Part shown: piece after piece, positions 35,312-44,279 of the stretch | How positions within the stretch are numbered: the stretch's first letter is position 1 | How the letters are laid out: every line of letters starts with the position of its first letter | Source: Bacillota bacterium | GTDB taxonomy: Bacteria > Bacillota > Clostridia > Oscillospirales > Oscillospiraceae | Length of the DNA stretch: 64,000 nt | Assembly (NCBI GenBank): GCA_023386265.1 | Contig: JAEWKA010000004.1 | Span: forward strand, 496,001-560,000 | Direction: 5' to 3' | The notes under the pieces: model-generated | Databases searched by the model: none | What the model was told of the DNA's origin: nothing | Seen by the model: the letters and a program-made list of their open reading frames with translations, nothing else | Translations under genes and position numbers: made by a program

Positions 35312-36400
35312 ATGTACAGAGCTAAGAATCTTATTAGGATGTTTTCTTCCGTGCGTCAATCCGTTATCGGGCTTGACAGCGAGAGTTATTTAGTAATATT
35401 CGCAAATCCCGCCGCTAGAACTGCTTTTGGATTTGACCCGACAGGCAGCTCCGCAAAAGAGATAATATCCTGTGACATCCTTGAGGAAAACTCCAACAAT
35501 TATCTATGCGGCACCACCATCTTAGGCCGTAAAGCCAGCGTTTCAGTTGTCAAAGAAACAGGCTTAACATTGCTTTTCATTGACTTCTTAAGTGACGACA
35601 AACCGACCCTCGGTATTTCACGTCATATGATCAGCAGCCTCCGAAACAGCGCAATGGGGATTAAAATGTCGGCTGATCGCTGTTTTTCCATGCTTGAGGA
35701 TGGGCAGCTACCCAGTGAAAAGCATGTTTCAGTTCTTTACCACTATTACTACTCTCTTCTGCGTACTTTAATCCAGATTGACAGCGCTGATCTGATTGGA
35801 CGAGGGGAACTGCCATTTTCGCCCGCGCCGGTTGATCTTGTTAAGCTTTGCTCTAATGTGACCGACACGGTGGCAACGCTTTGTGCTGAAACAGGAGTCA
35901 ATATTAGCTTCACTGCGAACAAAAACGAGCTTGTCACCGTCGTGGACCAAGCAAGAATCGAGCAGCTGCTTTTAAACCTTTTTGCGAACAGTCTGCAGCA
36001 CACAGTTTCGGGTAACAGCGTTACACTGTCTCTTAATTACACAGGTAGCAGAATCATAATATCATTGGACGATGACGGTGAAGGTATACCGCCGGAATCT
36101 ATCTCGGATATATTCAAATTGCCGGATGACAGCGATGAAAAGGCTCTAAAACGGAAAGGCAACGGCCTCGGTCTTTTCATTGCCCTCGGAATTGCGCAAC
36201 AGCACAGAGGTGTTCTTCTGGTAGAAAGCCGCGAGAGCAAGGGAACTTGCGTGCGCATAATGCTTCCAGCGGAAGAAAACAGCGTCCAAAGATTCAATAG
36301 TCCGGAAACGGTTTACCGCCACGACGACGCATCGTTCGTTCTAATGGAGCTTGCGGACGTTCTTCCGAGCGCCAGCTACGGTCTCAAATACGAAGATTAA
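35312..36400 (+). CDS. PAS/GHKL ATPase protein, sensor-kinase-like with a degenerate H-box
   Basis: 362 residues from the ATG at 35312, eight bases after GACAGGAG. Residues about 14-90 look like a PAS domain (VIGLDSESYLVIFANPAARTAFGF). The dimerisation helix reads SRHMISSLRNSAMGIKMSAD: where family members have HELRTPL or HxLRN, there is SSLRN, so the phosphoryl-accepting histidine is missing. The ATPase domain is intact, with an N-box (LLNLFANSLQH), G1 (DDDGEGIP) and G2 (GNGLGLFIA). There is no membrane segment and no response regulator beside it. It may be a partner for another kinase or a non-canonical ATPase. A tail of about 45 residues follows the ATPase domain. Confidence 0.8.
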   Translation: MYRAKNLIRMFSSVRQSVIGLDSESYLVIFANPAARTAFGFDPTGSSAKEIISCDILEENSNNYLCGTTILGRKASVSVVKETGLTLLFIDFLSDDKPTLGISRHMISSLRNSAMGIKMSADRCFSMLEDGQLPSEKHVSVLYHYYYSLLRTLIQIDSADLIGRGELPFSPAPVDLVKLCSNVTDTVATLCAETGVNISFTANKNELVTVVDQARIEQLLLNLFANSLQHTVSGNSVTLSLNYTGSRIIISLDDDGEGIPPESISDIFKLPDDSDEKALKRKGNGLGLFIALGIAQQHRGVLLVESRESKGTCVRIMLPAEENSVQRFNSPETVYRHDDASFVLMELADVLPSASYGLKYED

Positions 36401-36405
36401 AATAA

Positions 36406-36446
36406 GGCTGTTTCAATTTTTCTTGCACAGAATTCTTGAAACAGCC
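36406..36446. terminator. Bidirectional terminator between the GHKL gene and tatD
   Basis: Stem GGCTGTTTCAA/TTGAAACAGCC with a 19-base loop lies between the convergent genes. The minus side has the better T-rich tail (TTATTTTAATC). Confidence 0.65.
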
Positions 36447-36463
36447 CTTATGCTATTAATTTA

Positions 36464-37222
36464 CTAGATTCCAAAAAAGCGTCTGCCGTTGCGGTTTGTC
36501 ATCTCAGACACTTGCTCAGCGCTGATGCCTTTAATATCTGCAATTGCCTCGGAAATGTACGGCAGGTTCCTTGAGTCATTGCGTTTGCCCCTGTGCGGAA
36601 CCGGGGCAAGGTAGGGACAGTCGGTTTCAATCAGTATCCGGTCATTCGGGCACATTGCGATTACTTCAAGTGCACGGCGTGCGTTCTTAAAGGTTATCGC
36701 ACCTGTAAAACCGAGATACCAGCCCATATCGAGGATTTCTCTCGCCATTTCTGCGCTTCCGGAATAACAGTGGAATTCGCCCTTGACCTCCGGAAACATT
36801 TTAATTATTTCCATGCATTCGGCGTGAGCGTCCCTGTCATGTATAACAACGGGCATTTTGAGCTCGTGAGCAAGCTCCATCTGACGAATAAAAACCTCAC
36901 GCTGGACATCTCGTTCGGACAGGTCGTAAAAATAGTCGAGCCCGATTTCGCCAATTGCCCGAACCTTGGGCAGGGCGCACCAGTGCCGAATGAGCTTTTC
37001 GGAATCCTTCGAAAAAGTCTTTGCTTCGTGCGGATGCCAGCCGACAGCGGCATATATGAACGGATACTTCTCAGTGAGTTCCAGTGACTCTAAACAGCTC
37101 TTGTAATCGCTCGACGCGTTCATAATGAGCTCCACGCCGCTTTCAAACACTGCTTTTATTGTTTCGTCCCTGTCGGGATCGAAAGCTTCGTCCGTATAAT
37201 GAGCATGAGTGTCAAAATACAA
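36464..37222 (-). CDS. tatD: TatD family metal-dependent hydrolase
   Basis: 252 residues. MYFDTHAHYTDEAFD carries the first metal-binding HxH, AIGEIGLDYFYD the conserved Glu, PVVIHDRDAH and GEFHCYSGS the other histidines, and LIETDCPYLAP the final Asp. These proteins are Mg-dependent nucleases or esterases (YcfH/YabD class). Start ATG follows GGAGGAAGATCAAATTGT-like sequence. It diverges from the ligase-like gene with only 44 bases between them. Confidence 0.93.
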   Translation of the reverse strand: MYFDTHAHYTDEAFDPDRDETIKAVFESGVELIMNASSDYKSCLESLELTEKYPFIYAAVGWHPHEAKTFSKDSEKLIRHWCALPKVRAIGEIGLDYFYDLSERDVQREVFIRQMELAHELKMPVVIHDRDAHAECMEIIKMFPEVKGEFHCYSGSAEMAREILDMGWYLGFTGAITFKNARRALEVIAMCPNDRILIETDCPYLAPVPHRGKRNDSRNLPYISEAIADIKGISAEQVSEMTNRNGRRFFGI

Positions 37223-37266
37223 TTTGATCTTCCTCCGTTTGAATTATTCTGTATTCGAGGTACAAT

Positions 37267-38763
37267 ATGTCAGAGCCTAAGCTAAAACCGAATTATAAAG
37301 TCCTATGCTTTCGGATAACGGATATTTACATATTAATTATGCTCTTTCTCTTCCCGCTCTTCACGGGTTTTGAGGGCTATGCAAATGTTACGTTTTCTAA
37401 GTACATCTTTTTCGTTATTGCCACCTCTCTGTGGCTCGTTATACTGATAATATTCAAGCTCTGCGACGGAAAAGGGCTCAAAGCAAAAGTGCCTTCCCTA
37501 GTCGAGCTGCTTTTATTGCTCTATCTTGTTTTGAGCTGCGTTTCCGCTATATTCTCGCCCTATAAGCCGTCGGTACTGGTCGGTGCGGGGCGTTTTGACG
37601 GTCTCATTACAACTTTTCTCAGCGTGGGTATTTTCTGCGGAGTCTCGCTTTATGCCCGTCCCAAGAGAACCTATATCTATACAGCGGCAGCCGCGGTTAC
37701 AATTAACTGCGTCATCGCGGTGTTGCAGATTCTTGGGCTTAATCCGCTCTGGCTTTTCCCCGGAGATTATGGTTTTTATGATGCCGGTATAAAATTCACC
37801 AGTACATTTCTAGGTACAATCGGAAACGCCGATCTCTTTTCCGCTTATATCTGCCTGATACTGCCTATCGTAAACATATATTATATCACAAACGCAAAAA
37901 AGTCTCTCGTCCTTCTGCCTGTAGTTCTGCTGCTTGCTTTCTGTCTCTTTGTCTGCGGGGTCTCGGCCGGAATTCTGGCAATCGCGGTTACCGTGCTCGT
38001 CGCAGCTCCGCTTGTTATTAACAGCGGTGAACGGCTCAGGCGCGCGTTGGAAATCGGTTCTATCGCAGCGCTAGCCGTGTTACTCGCAGTGTCGATCAAG
38101 TTCACCGACGTGGATGTCGGCTTTGTGTTCGGCTATAAATCAGTCTTTTCGTTAGCTTTTACCTTAGTCTTCGCCGTTTTGTGGTTTATATATCGTAAAC
38201 ATGAGTTTGAGGAAAAGACGCTAAGGATATATCTTACCATATCTTCAATATCAATGGTCGTTATTGCGTTCACAGGTATATATTTCTGGCATGGCACCAA
38301 TGGCACCTTGTATGAGCTTTCTCAGGTTATGCATGGAAATATACAAGACAGCTTCGGTTCTTCGCGCATTCTGATATGGCGCAAAACTCTTGCGCTCGTA
38401 CCCGAACACTTGCTTTTTGGCGGCGGTCCCGGCACGCTGGCGCTAAGGCTTGACGTTAATTTTTCCCGTTTCGTCGAAGAGACGGGCAAAACTCTCGCCT
38501 CGTCTGTCGACAATGCGCACAACGACTATCTGGGCATACTGGTAAATACCGGTCTCTTCTCCCTGATTGCATATGTTGGCGCTCAAATTACGAGCTTTAT
38601 AAAAGCTGTAAAATCGCATAACCCTTCTCTTGTCTGTATTATCAGCGGACTTCTATGCTACTGGGTACAAGCGTTTTTTGGATTGGGGCTTTTCCTTGTA
38701 TCCCCTCTCATGTGGCTTTTCTGGGGACTCCTTGCTTCCGAGCTTCATAAGCGTCAAAACTGA
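37267..38763 (+). CDS. O-antigen ligase-like (WaaL/Wzy_C) membrane protein
   Basis: 498 residues with about 11-12 hydrophobic segments and a long extracytoplasmic loop at about 360-420. That loop contains SSRILIWRKTLALVPEHLLFGGGPG and VDNAHNDYLGILVNTGL, where the HNDYL motif is typical of the WaaL/Wzy_C family. Such enzymes join or polymerise undecaprenyl-linked glycans on the outer membrane face. In an S-layer organism a likely acceptor is a wall polymer or glycoprotein; this is inference. ATG follows GAGGTACAAT. No glycosyltransferases are nearby. Confidence 0.85.
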   Translation: MSEPKLKPNYKVLCFRITDIYILIMLFLFPLFTGFEGYANVTFSKYIFFVIATSLWLVILIIFKLCDGKGLKAKVPSLVELLLLLYLVLSCVSAIFSPYKPSVLVGAGRFDGLITTFLSVGIFCGVSLYARPKRTYIYTAAAAVTINCVIAVLQILGLNPLWLFPGDYGFYDAGIKFTSTFLGTIGNADLFSAYICLILPIVNIYYITNAKKSLVLLPVVLLLAFCLFVCGVSAGILAIAVTVLVAAPLVINSGERLRRALEIGSIAALAVLLAVSIKFTDVDVGFVFGYKSVFSLAFTLVFAVLWFIYRKHEFEEKTLRIYLTISSISMVVIAFTGIYFWHGTNGTLYELSQVMHGNIQDSFGSSRILIWRKTLALVPEHLLFGGGPGTLALRLDVNFSRFVEETGKTLASSVDNAHNDYLGILVNTGLFSLIAYVGAQITSFIKAVKSHNPSLVCIISGLLCYWVQAFFGLGLFLVSPLMWLFWGLLASELHKRQN

Positions 38764-38766
38764 TAC

Positions 38767-38793
38767 CGGCTGCCGCAGGATTTGCGGCAGCCG
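38767..38793 (+). terminator. Terminator of the ligase-like gene
   Basis: Stem CGGCTGCCGCA/TGCGGCAGCCG, then TTTT. The arms are identical to those of the hairpin at 27970-27996. Confidence 0.85.
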
Positions 38794-38813
38794 TTTTATA
38801 TTTCACTTTTCTA

Positions 38814-40211
38814 TTAATCGTTTTCCGCTATTTTTCTTCCCATGAGAACACCCATGACGGACGCCATCATAAGACCGCGTGTCCAGCCGCTGGAGTCTCC
38901 GAGGCAATGCAGTCCGACAATGTTGGTGTTTAGCTCCTTATCCATCTTGACCCTGTTCGAATAGAACTTGAGTTCCGGCGAATAGAGTAGCGTTTCCGTG
39001 GACGCGAAGCCTGGAACAACATGGTCGACTGCCTGAATAAAGTTAATTATGTTTATCATCGATCTATAGGGCATAGCGGCGGTAATGTCGCCCGCAACGG
39101 CGTCTGTCAAAGTCGGACGGACGTTCGACTGCTGGAGTTCCTTTTCCCAGGTGCGCTTGCCATCGAGAATATCACCGAAGCGCTGAACCATGATGTGCCC
39201 CGCGCCGAGCATATTCGTAAGCTCGCCGACCTTCTGCGCATAGGCTATCGGCTGATTGAACGGATAACTGAAATTGTGCGAGCACAAAATAGCGAGGTTG
39301 GTGTTGTTCGATTTCCTGTCCTTGTATGAGTGACCGTTTACGACGGCGAGATCATCGTCGTAATTTTCCTGACTTACGAAACCGCCGGGGTTCTGGCAGA
39401 AGGTGCGCACTTTGTTTTTAAACGGTCTCGGATAGCCGATGAGCTTGGATTCGTACAGGACAGAGTTTACCTGCTCCATGACCTCGTTACGTACTTCGAC
39501 GCGAACGCCGATGTCAACCGTTCCGGGCTGATGCGCGATAGCGTTCTCGGCACAGATCTTCTCAAGCCATTCTGCCCCGCGCCTACCCGTTGCAATTACT
39601 GTCCTTTCCGCAAAAATCTCAAGGCTCTCGCCTCCCTTATGGATAACAACGCCAAGGCACTTGTCCCCGTCCAGTATCACATTGTCGCACTCATAGCCGA
39701 ACATCAGCTCAACGCCGTTATTCAGAAGATACTGCTCGATGCTGTAATATATATCCTGCGCCTTTTCTGTACCCATGTGGCGTATGGGACAATCGACGAG
39801 CTTAAGTCCCGCCTGTATCGCGCGCTTGCGAATCTCTTTTACTTGCTCGTAGTCGCTTACGCCCTCGACCTTTTCGTCCGCGCCGAACTCGAGATAAATC
39901 TTATCTGCATAGTCGATTAGATCCTGCGCTTCATTTTCGCCGATGAGCGTGGGCAAATCGCCGCCGACTTCATAGCTGAGCGAAAGCTTACCATCGGAAA
40001 AAGCGCCCGCTCCGGAGAAGCCGGTCGTTATATGGCAATATGGCTTGCAGTTAATGCATTCCTTCGTCTGAGCCTTGGGACAGCGGCGTTTTTCCACCGC
40101 GAGGCCCTTTTCGACCATCACTATTTTCTTTTTGCCGTCCTTGCGTATAATTTCAAGCGCGGTAAAAATACCCGCAGGTCCTGCGCCGACGATGACTATA
40201 TCTGTTTTCAT
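38814..40211 (-). CDS. NAD(P)/FAD-dependent oxidoreductase (uncharacterised dehydrogenase, COG2509-like)
   Basis: 465 residues. The N terminus DIVIVGAGPAGIFTALEI is the FAD-binding Rossmann motif. A CPKAQTKECINCKPYC segment (residues about 44-59) has four cysteines that could bind a metal or Fe-S cluster. FSGAGAFSDGKLSLS, VIATGRRGAEWLEK and the C-terminal LGDSSGWTRGLMMAS are typical of a clostridial family of FAD-dependent dehydrogenases with no assigned substrate. It is cytoplasmic and monocistronic, convergent with the ligase-like gene. Confidence 0.85.
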   Translation of the reverse strand: MKTDIVIVGAGPAGIFTALEIIRKDGKKKIVMVEKGLAVEKRRCPKAQTKECINCKPYCHITTGFSGAGAFSDGKLSLSYEVGGDLPTLIGENEAQDLIDYADKIYLEFGADEKVEGVSDYEQVKEIRKRAIQAGLKLVDCPIRHMGTEKAQDIYYSIEQYLLNNGVELMFGYECDNVILDGDKCLGVVIHKGGESLEIFAERTVIATGRRGAEWLEKICAENAIAHQPGTVDIGVRVEVRNEVMEQVNSVLYESKLIGYPRPFKNKVRTFCQNPGGFVSQENYDDDLAVVNGHSYKDRKSNNTNLAILCSHNFSYPFNQPIAYAQKVGELTNMLGAGHIMVQRFGDILDGKRTWEKELQQSNVRPTLTDAVAGDITAAMPYRSMINIINFIQAVDHVVPGFASTETLLYSPELKFYSNRVKMDKELNTNIVGLHCLGDSSGWTRGLMMASVMGVLMGRKIAEND

Positions 40212-40444
40212 ATGTCACTCCATGTCCGTAAAATTGGGACAATTATTTATTGGATATCTTTTTATATTGTACCTTCCGCATTATATACTAAGCAATCGTC
40301 AAAAATAACGAAAACCGGACTATTTTCTTGTGTTTTTTATATATGAGGTCACTCCACGTACGCATTTCGTTATTTAAACTAAATTCTATGCGTAATTCTT
40401 GTAAAAATCATCGATTTACCTATGCCTAAAAATGCCGCTTTTTG

Positions 40445-40473
40445 TTGACCGCTTTAAAACGTTAGTTTAGAAT
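40445..40473 (+). promoter_or_regulatory. Promoter of the purine operon
   Basis: TTGACC (40445-40450), 17 bases, TAGAAT (40468-40473), each five of six, about 80 bases before the purE ATG. No purine riboswitch core (GGATATGG with pairing stems) was found in the leader. An ACAGTTCGAAAT at about 40518-40529 resembles one PurR half-site. The rest of 40212-40444 shows no gene. Confidence 0.65.
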
Positions 40474-40554
40474 GAAATTGTAAACACAAAAAATCTATAA
40501 GAATCTATTTCAGCCACAACAGTTCGAAATTTGATTTTGAAGGAATGGTGTCGA

Positions 40555-41049
40555 ATGAAGAAAGTAGCTGTCATTATGGGCAGCGACAGCGATTTACCCG
40601 TTGTCGAAAAAGCTATCGGTAAGCTTGCCGAATTCGGGGTGCCCTATGAGGTGCACGTTTTCTCCGCGCACCGTACGCCTGCCGAAGCTGCAGATTTTTC
40701 TAAGAAAGCACGCGGACGCGGGTTCGGTGCGATAATTGCGGCCGCCGGAAAGGCAGCTCATCTCGCAGGAGCAATTGCAGCAAATACTACCTTACCCGTT
40801 ATCGGCATACCCATAAAATCTTCTACCTTGGACGGCTTGGATGCTCTCCTCTCAACTGTACAGATGCCCTCTGGCATTCCCGTAGCTACAGTTGCGATCG
40901 ATGGAGCTGAAAATGCCGCCCTTCTTGCTATTTCGATACTTTCCGTATCAGACAAAGCTCTTGCCGCAAAGCTATCTGAAGCAAGAAAGTCAGCCACTGA
41001 AAGTGTTTTGGTGAAAAATAAAGCTGTGGAAGAAAAATTTAACGGCTAA
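40555..41049 (+). CDS. purE: N5-carboxyaminoimidazole ribonucleotide mutase (class I PurE)
   Basis: 164 residues from the ATG at 40555; an in-frame start eight codons earlier adds WCR-type residues foreign to the family. MGSDSDLPVVEKA and SAHRTPAEA are the nucleotide-binding signatures. It converts N5-CAIR to CAIR. No purK is present next to it. It is the first gene of the purine operon. Confidence 0.95.
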   Translation: MKKVAVIMGSDSDLPVVEKAIGKLAEFGVPYEVHVFSAHRTPAEAADFSKKARGRGFGAIIAAAGKAAHLAGAIAANTTLPVIGIPIKSSTLDGLDALLSTVQMPSGIPVATVAIDGAENAALLAISILSVSDKALAAKLSEARKSATESVLVKNKAVEEKFNG

Positions 41050-41089
41050 AGCTAATAATATTACAATATAACACGGGGGGAAATGTCCA

Positions 41090-41806
41090 ATGGAAAAGAC
41101 TGTTCAGCTTTATGAGGGTAAGGCTAAAAAGGTTTACGCCACAAGTGACGAGAGCCTGTGCATCGTCTCCTACAAGGACGACGCAACGGCCTTCAACGGT
41201 GAAAAAAAAGGCACCATACTTGGCAAGGGCGTAATCAACAACCGTCTCACAAACCGCCTGATGAAGCTTCTCGCAGAAAACGGGATACCCACGCATTTTG
41301 TCAAAGAGCTCTCGGAGCGTGAAACGCTCGTCAAAAAAGTTTCCATTGTACCTCTTGAAGTCATAATCCGCAACATTTCCGCCGGCAGCTTCGCAAAGCG
41401 CTACGGTGTCGAGGAAGGCATCGTTTTCAAAGCTCCCACAATCGAATTTTCCTACAAGGACGACGCACTCGGCGATCCTCTGATTAATGATTATCACGCA
41501 CTGGCTCTCGGACTTGCTACGCAAACCGATATTGATACGATTAAAACATTTTCTTTTAAGATTAATGACATACTCAAAGCCTTCATGCTTGAACACGGCA
41601 TAGAGCTTGTCGATTTTAAGCTCGAATTCGGAAAGCTGCCGGACGGGACGATAGTTCTCGCGGATGAGATTAGCCCCGACACCTGCCGTTTCTGGGACGT
41701 CACGACTCACGAAAAGCTGGACAAAGACCGTTTCCGCCGCGATCTTGGAGGAGTTGAGGACGCCTATAACGAGGTAATGAGACGCCTTTTGGGGGATTTG
41801 AGATAA
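41090..41806 (+). CDS. purC: SAICAR synthetase
   Basis: 238 residues, ATG after GGGGGGAAATGTCCA. LYEGKAKKVYAT is the start signature, and LEVIIRNISAGSFAKRYG and LVDFKLEFG are typical. It joins CAIR and aspartate using ATP. The stop overlaps the purF ATG (TAATG). Confidence 0.97.
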   Translation: MEKTVQLYEGKAKKVYATSDESLCIVSYKDDATAFNGEKKGTILGKGVINNRLTNRLMKLLAENGIPTHFVKELSERETLVKKVSIVPLEVIIRNISAGSFAKRYGVEEGIVFKAPTIEFSYKDDALGDPLINDYHALALGLATQTDIDTIKTFSFKINDILKAFMLEHGIELVDFKLEFGKLPDGTIVLADEISPDTCRFWDVTTHEKLDKDRFRRDLGGVEDAYNEVMRRLLGDLR

Positions 41807-43245
41807 TGAGCAGTCTTCACGAAGAATGCGGAGTTTTCGGCGTTTATTCAAACTTCTCCCGCAATGTTGCATCTACTGCATATTACGGACTTTTTGCTCT
41901 GCAGCACCGCGGTCAGGAAAGCTGCGGAATTGTCGTTAACGACGATGGAGTTTTCACATCTTTTAAGGACATCGGACTTGTAAATGACGTTTTCTCTCCA
42001 AGTGTGATGGAAAAGCTCGGCGAGGGAAACATTGCGATTGGTCACTGCCGCTATGGAACGACCGGCAATTCGGACCGCAACAACGCTCAGCCGCTTCTCG
42101 TCAACCACATCAAGGGAAAAATGGCTCTTGGACACAACGGCAACCTCGTTAATTCCGCAGAGCTGCGCGAGGAGCTTGAGCTTGAGGGCAGTATTTTCCA
42201 CACAACGACGGACAGCGAGGTCATTTCTTATATTATAACCAAGGAGCGCATCTCGGCTTCTTCCATCGAGGACGCGCTCAACAAGGCGATGTACAGGCTC
42301 AAGGGCGCGTATTCCCTTGTGGTAATGTCTCCCACAAAGCTGATTGCAGCACGCGACGAGCACGGCTTTCGCCCTCTCTGCTATGGCAGAACTCCCGAAG
42401 GAGCCTATGTAGTCGCCTCCGAGAGCTGCGCTCTTGCCGCGACTGGCGCTGTGATGGAGCGCGACCTATATCCCGGCGAAATCATGGTTTTTGATAAAAA
42501 CGGAGCTCGTTCGATAAACGACCACTGCTCAAAATGTGAGCCGAGCCTCTGTGTGTTTGAATACATTTATTTTGCCCGTCCCGACTCCGTTATTGAAGGC
42601 AGCAGCGTCCATAATGCAAGACTCCGCGCAGGTGCTTTTCTCGCGCTTGAGCACCCCGTTCAGGCAGACGTTGTTGTTGGCGTGCCCGATTCAGGCATCG
42701 ATGCCGCAATCGGCTTTTCTCGCCAGAGCGGCATTCCGTACGGCATAGGACTCATAAAAAACCGTTATATTGCCAGAACCTTTATTTCTCCCGGCCAGAA
42801 GTCACGCGAGGACAAGGTTCGTATTAAGCTAAATCCCGTGGCTGCAACGGTCAAGGGCAAGCGCGTTGTCCTCATCGACGATTCTATTGTACGCGGAACG
42901 ACCTGTGCGAGGATAGTCGGGCTCTTGCGCGAGGCGGGCGCGAAGGAAATTCATCTGCGCATCTCCGCTCCCCCCTTCCTCAATCCCTGCTACTACGGAA
43001 CGGACATTGACAGCCGCGACAACCTTATCGCCTGCAATAACACGGTTGAGGAAATCGCGAAGATAGTCGGCGCTGATTCACTGGGTTATTTGAGTGTCGA
43101 GAACGTCACGAAGCTCACGGACAATCCCTGCCACAAGGGCTACTGCTCCGCCTGCTTCAGCGGCTGCTATCCCACAGAGATTCCGCAAAAGCCGAACAAA
43201 AGCAGATTTGAACAAAAGATAAGCGAAAGGAGTCAGGCGGAATGA
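41806..43245 (+). CDS. purF: Amidophosphoribosyltransferase
   Basis: 479 residues. After a 7-residue propeptide (MSSLHEE) comes Cys8 of CGVFGVYS, the glutaminase nucleophile freed by self-processing. The PRPP loop is VVLIDDSIVRGTT. Cysteines in the C-terminal CHKGYCSACFSGCYP and an upstream CSKC match the 4Fe-4S form found in Bacillus. It makes phosphoribosylamine, the committed step of the pathway. It overlaps purM by four bases. Confidence 0.97.
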   Translation: MSSLHEECGVFGVYSNFSRNVASTAYYGLFALQHRGQESCGIVVNDDGVFTSFKDIGLVNDVFSPSVMEKLGEGNIAIGHCRYGTTGNSDRNNAQPLLVNHIKGKMALGHNGNLVNSAELREELELEGSIFHTTTDSEVISYIITKERISASSIEDALNKAMYRLKGAYSLVVMSPTKLIAARDEHGFRPLCYGRTPEGAYVVASESCALAATGAVMERDLYPGEIMVFDKNGARSINDHCSKCEPSLCVFEYIYFARPDSVIEGSSVHNARLRAGAFLALEHPVQADVVVGVPDSGIDAAIGFSRQSGIPYGIGLIKNRYIARTFISPGQKSREDKVRIKLNPVAATVKGKRVVLIDDSIVRGTTCARIVGLLREAGAKEIHLRISAPPFLNPCYYGTDIDSRDNLIACNNTVEEIAKIVGADSLGYLSVENVTKLTDNPCHKGYCSACFSGCYPTEIPQKPNKSRFEQKISERSQAE

Positions 43246-44279
43246 AGAGCTTCTCAGAAAGCTACAAGGACGCGGGCGTAGATATCACCGCAGGGTACAA
43301 AGCGGTCGAACTTATGAAGAGCCATATCGCGCGAACCCTAGTCGGCTCAAATAGCTCGGACATCGGCGGTTTCGGCGGTCTATTCGAGTTGGATCTGAAA
43401 GATACCCCAAATCCCGTTCTTGTGAGCGGTACGGACGGAGTCGGCACCAAGCTCAAGCTCGCTTTTCTCATGGATAAGCATGACACGGTCGGGATAGACT
43501 GCGTCGCGATGTGCGTAAACGATATTATCTGCTGCGGAGCAAAACCGCTTTTCTTCCTTGACTATATCGCCTGCGGCAAAAATGTACCCGAAAAAATTGC
43601 TGCAATCGTTTCCGGCGTTGCGGAGGGCTGTGTCCAGTCCAGCTGTGCGCTTATCGGCGGTGAGACGGCTGAGATGCCGGGCTTCTACCCTGTCGACGAA
43701 TACGATTTGGCGGGCTTTTCCGTCGGCGTCGTAGACAAATCCAAGGTACTCGACAAGAATTTCGTAGCGGAGGGCGATGTCATAATCGCGCTGCCCTCGA
43801 GCGGTGTGCATTCGAACGGTTTTTCGCTTGTACGCAAGGTTTTCGATATTGAAAACTGCAACCTAAAAGCCCCCGTATCCGAATTGGACGGCGCGTCTTT
43901 GGGCGATACGCTGCTAACCCCGACGAAAATTTACGTAAAGCCCATGCTCGCTCTTTTCGAGGAAGTCAAGGTCAAATCCGTTTCACACATCACCGGCGGC
44001 GGCTTCTATGAGAACATTCCGCGCAGTCTGCCGAAGGGCTATACGGCGAAGATTAACCGGTCTACTATGCGCATTCCGCTCATCTTCAATTATATTTCGA
44101 ACACCGGAAATATTCCGGTGCGCGACATGTTCAACACCTATAACATGGGCGTCGGCATGAGTGTCATCGTCGCCAAAGAAGACGCGACAAAGGCGCTTGA
44201 GATTCTGCACGCGAACGGCGAGGATGCCTACGTCATGGGCGAGGTTGTAAAGTCTGACGAGGGCGTCATTATATGCTGA
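43242..44279 (+). CDS. purM: Phosphoribosylformylglycinamidine cyclo-ligase (AIR synthetase)
   Basis: 345 residues. VSGTDGVGTKLKLAF and GGETAEMPGFY are characteristic, and SHITGGGFYENIPR lies in the C-terminal half. It closes FGAM to AIR with ATP. It overlaps purF by 4 and purN by 7 bases, so translation is coupled. Confidence 0.97.
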   Translation: MKSFSESYKDAGVDITAGYKAVELMKSHIARTLVGSNSSDIGGFGGLFELDLKDTPNPVLVSGTDGVGTKLKLAFLMDKHDTVGIDCVAMCVNDIICCGAKPLFFLDYIACGKNVPEKIAAIVSGVAEGCVQSSCALIGGETAEMPGFYPVDEYDLAGFSVGVVDKSKVLDKNFVAEGDVIIALPSSGVHSNGFSLVRKVFDIENCNLKAPVSELDGASLGDTLLTPTKIYVKPMLALFEEVKVKSVSHITGGGFYENIPRSLPKGYTAKINRSTMRIPLIFNYISNTGNIPVRDMFNTYNMGVGMSVIVAKEDATKALEILHANGEDAYVMGEVVKSDEGVIIC

